A DNA stretch of 27,940 nt from Chara braunii (taxonomy: Eukaryota; Streptophyta; Charophyceae; Charales; Characeae), in assembly GCA_003427395.1 (NCBI GenBank), contig BFEA01000149.1:2300145-2328084 (forward strand), in the 5' to 3' direction. The position numbers and the translations under genes were made by a program. Positions 27,210 through 27,940 of this stretch are shown piece after piece; position 1 is the first letter of the stretch, and every line of letters starts with the position of its first letter. The notes under the pieces are model-generated. The model was given only the letters and a program-made list of their open reading frames with translations, did not search any database and was not told where the DNA came from.

Positions 27210-27881
27210 ATGACCCAGCCAAGGATCCTGAGCCGCCCAAGAACGACGATGGGGACCTCGCTGCCGAGACTTCGAGCGCACCGGCCCGACGGCGACGAAG
27301 CCGATCCCCCTCCCCCTCCACCTCCGCCCGTCCACCAGTTCGAGCTCGTACCAATGCGGGGCATCGAGCTTCGTCCCCGGTCCTTATCCCGTCGTCCCCT
27401 TGACCACCTCACCCTCCGCCAGATCACTACCCGCATCACCTTCCCCTGCAATCCCTTCCCAATCGACACCTTCCGCTTCTTCTACGCCACCCGTCTTGTT
27501 CTCACGGTTCATCCCCATCCCTCTACCCGGTGTGCCACCCCTGTCTTCTGTCTCCACGCCCTTCTCTTCAGTGCCGCGTGGCGAGGCCACAACATAATCG
27601 AGGTTTACTGCATGATCACGGGGACTATCCCCGCATGCGAAAACCACGATCACTTCCGTACGACACTCTTCCGAACTTTCACCACCCTTTACCCCGACTA
27701 TCTCGCCTCCCTCCCTCATAGTGGTAATCGATTCCCTCGCTTTCACAGGATTATCCGATATCAAGAGCTTCCGGTGACAGTCGCCGGGTTGGAACGCTTT
27801 CTACCCCCACTCCCGGCTGACCCACCCCCTTGCCATGCCTCTATGTATTGTCTTCCCTTTCCCCTTTCCTTAGGTCATTGA
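27210..27881 (+). CDS. Open frame of unknown function, proline-rich start, near the window end
   Basis: A 223-codon open frame. It begins in a different frame from the preceding acidic stretch; the likely crossover is in the CCCTCC repeat near 27300, where it encodes eight prolines. Then come VHQFELVPMRGIELRPRSL, FRFFYATRLVLTVHP, HNIIEVYCMITGTIP and FHRIIRYQELPVTVAGLERF. The later part has globular-looking composition, but no domain is recognised. It may be the continuation of the extra ORF downstream of pol in the same element; the ATG at 27210 need not be the true start. Confidence 0.4.
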   Translation: MTQPRILSRPRTTMGTSLPRLRAHRPDGDEADPPPPPPPPVHQFELVPMRGIELRPRSLSRRPLDHLTLRQITTRITFPCNPFPIDTFRFFYATRLVLTVHPHPSTRCATPVFCLHALLFSAAWRGHNIIEVYCMITGTIPACENHDHFRTTLFRTFTTLYPDYLASLPHSGNRFPRFHRIIRYQELPVTVAGLERFLPPLPADPPPCHASMYCLPFPLSLGH

Positions 27882-27903
27882 TGCACCATTGATTGGCACG
27901 TTG

Positions 27904-27933
27904 TCAGGCGGCCACAACCAGTGGACCGCCTGA
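27904..27933. repeat. Short hairpin at the window end
   Basis: TCAGGCGG-CCAC-AACCA-GTGG-A-CCGCCTGA: 12 paired bases with one bulged A and a five-base loop. It may belong to the element's 3' region; no further evidence. Confidence 0.7.
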
Positions 27934-27940
27934 AATCAGC

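Overview
This window is eukaryotic nuclear DNA made almost entirely of transposable-element material. I see no intact host gene and no prokaryotic signature. Long A/T homopolymers, microsatellites, tRNA-derived SINEs with poly(A) tails, small inverted-repeat elements, a decayed LINE and a decayed Ty3/gypsy retrotransposon all point this way. A primer-binding site resembling the complement of initiator-Met tRNA (one mismatch) fits a plant or streptophyte-alga genome, but the species cannot be fixed from sequence alone.

Layout. Positions 1-2290 are a dense cluster of small elements: four pieces of a tiny MITE family (called C here), two copies of a palindrome-rich MITE family (A), and one complete 412-bp SINE with a perfect target duplication. 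Positions 2291-9530 lack recognisable genes but hold a degenerate tandem array (3.6-4.1 kb), a possible gag relic (about 5 kb), seven copies of a hairpin-forming motif (6.2-6.8 kb) and a five-copy ~120-bp array with an alternating A-B pattern (7.1-7.65 kb). Positions 9525-10617 are a clean nested insertion: a 1,043-bp MITE (family B) sits inside the terminal repeat of another family-A element, flanked by a TAT duplication.

Positions 10.6-14.5 kb carry duplications, microsatellites and homopolymers. A degenerate LINE 3' coding region lies on the minus strand at 14.55-15.83 kb and ends against a ~275-bp foldback element. A second 412-bp SINE (minus strand) is inserted in the terminal repeat of another family-A element at 16.46-16.9 kb, and a cluster of CTCTCGAAA palindromes follows at 17.06-17.4 kb.

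From a candidate primer-binding site at 19,814 to at least 25,874 runs a Ty3/gypsy element with gag (CCHC knuckle), protease, reverse transcriptase, RNase H and integrase in that order, broken by stops and frame changes. Its most notable feature is a C4HC3 cysteine/histidine pattern of PHD-finger type between RNase H and the integrase H2C2 domain, with no chromodomain seen at the C terminus. Further apparently coding sequence (an acidic Glu-rich stretch, then a proline-rich open frame) lies downstream to 27,881. The 3' LTR is not in the window.

The best candidates for something new are the PHD-type finger inside a Ty3/gypsy polyprotein, the family-A MITEs whose palindromes differ between copies by fully mirrored substitutions, and the hairpin-motif array at 6.2-6.8 kb.
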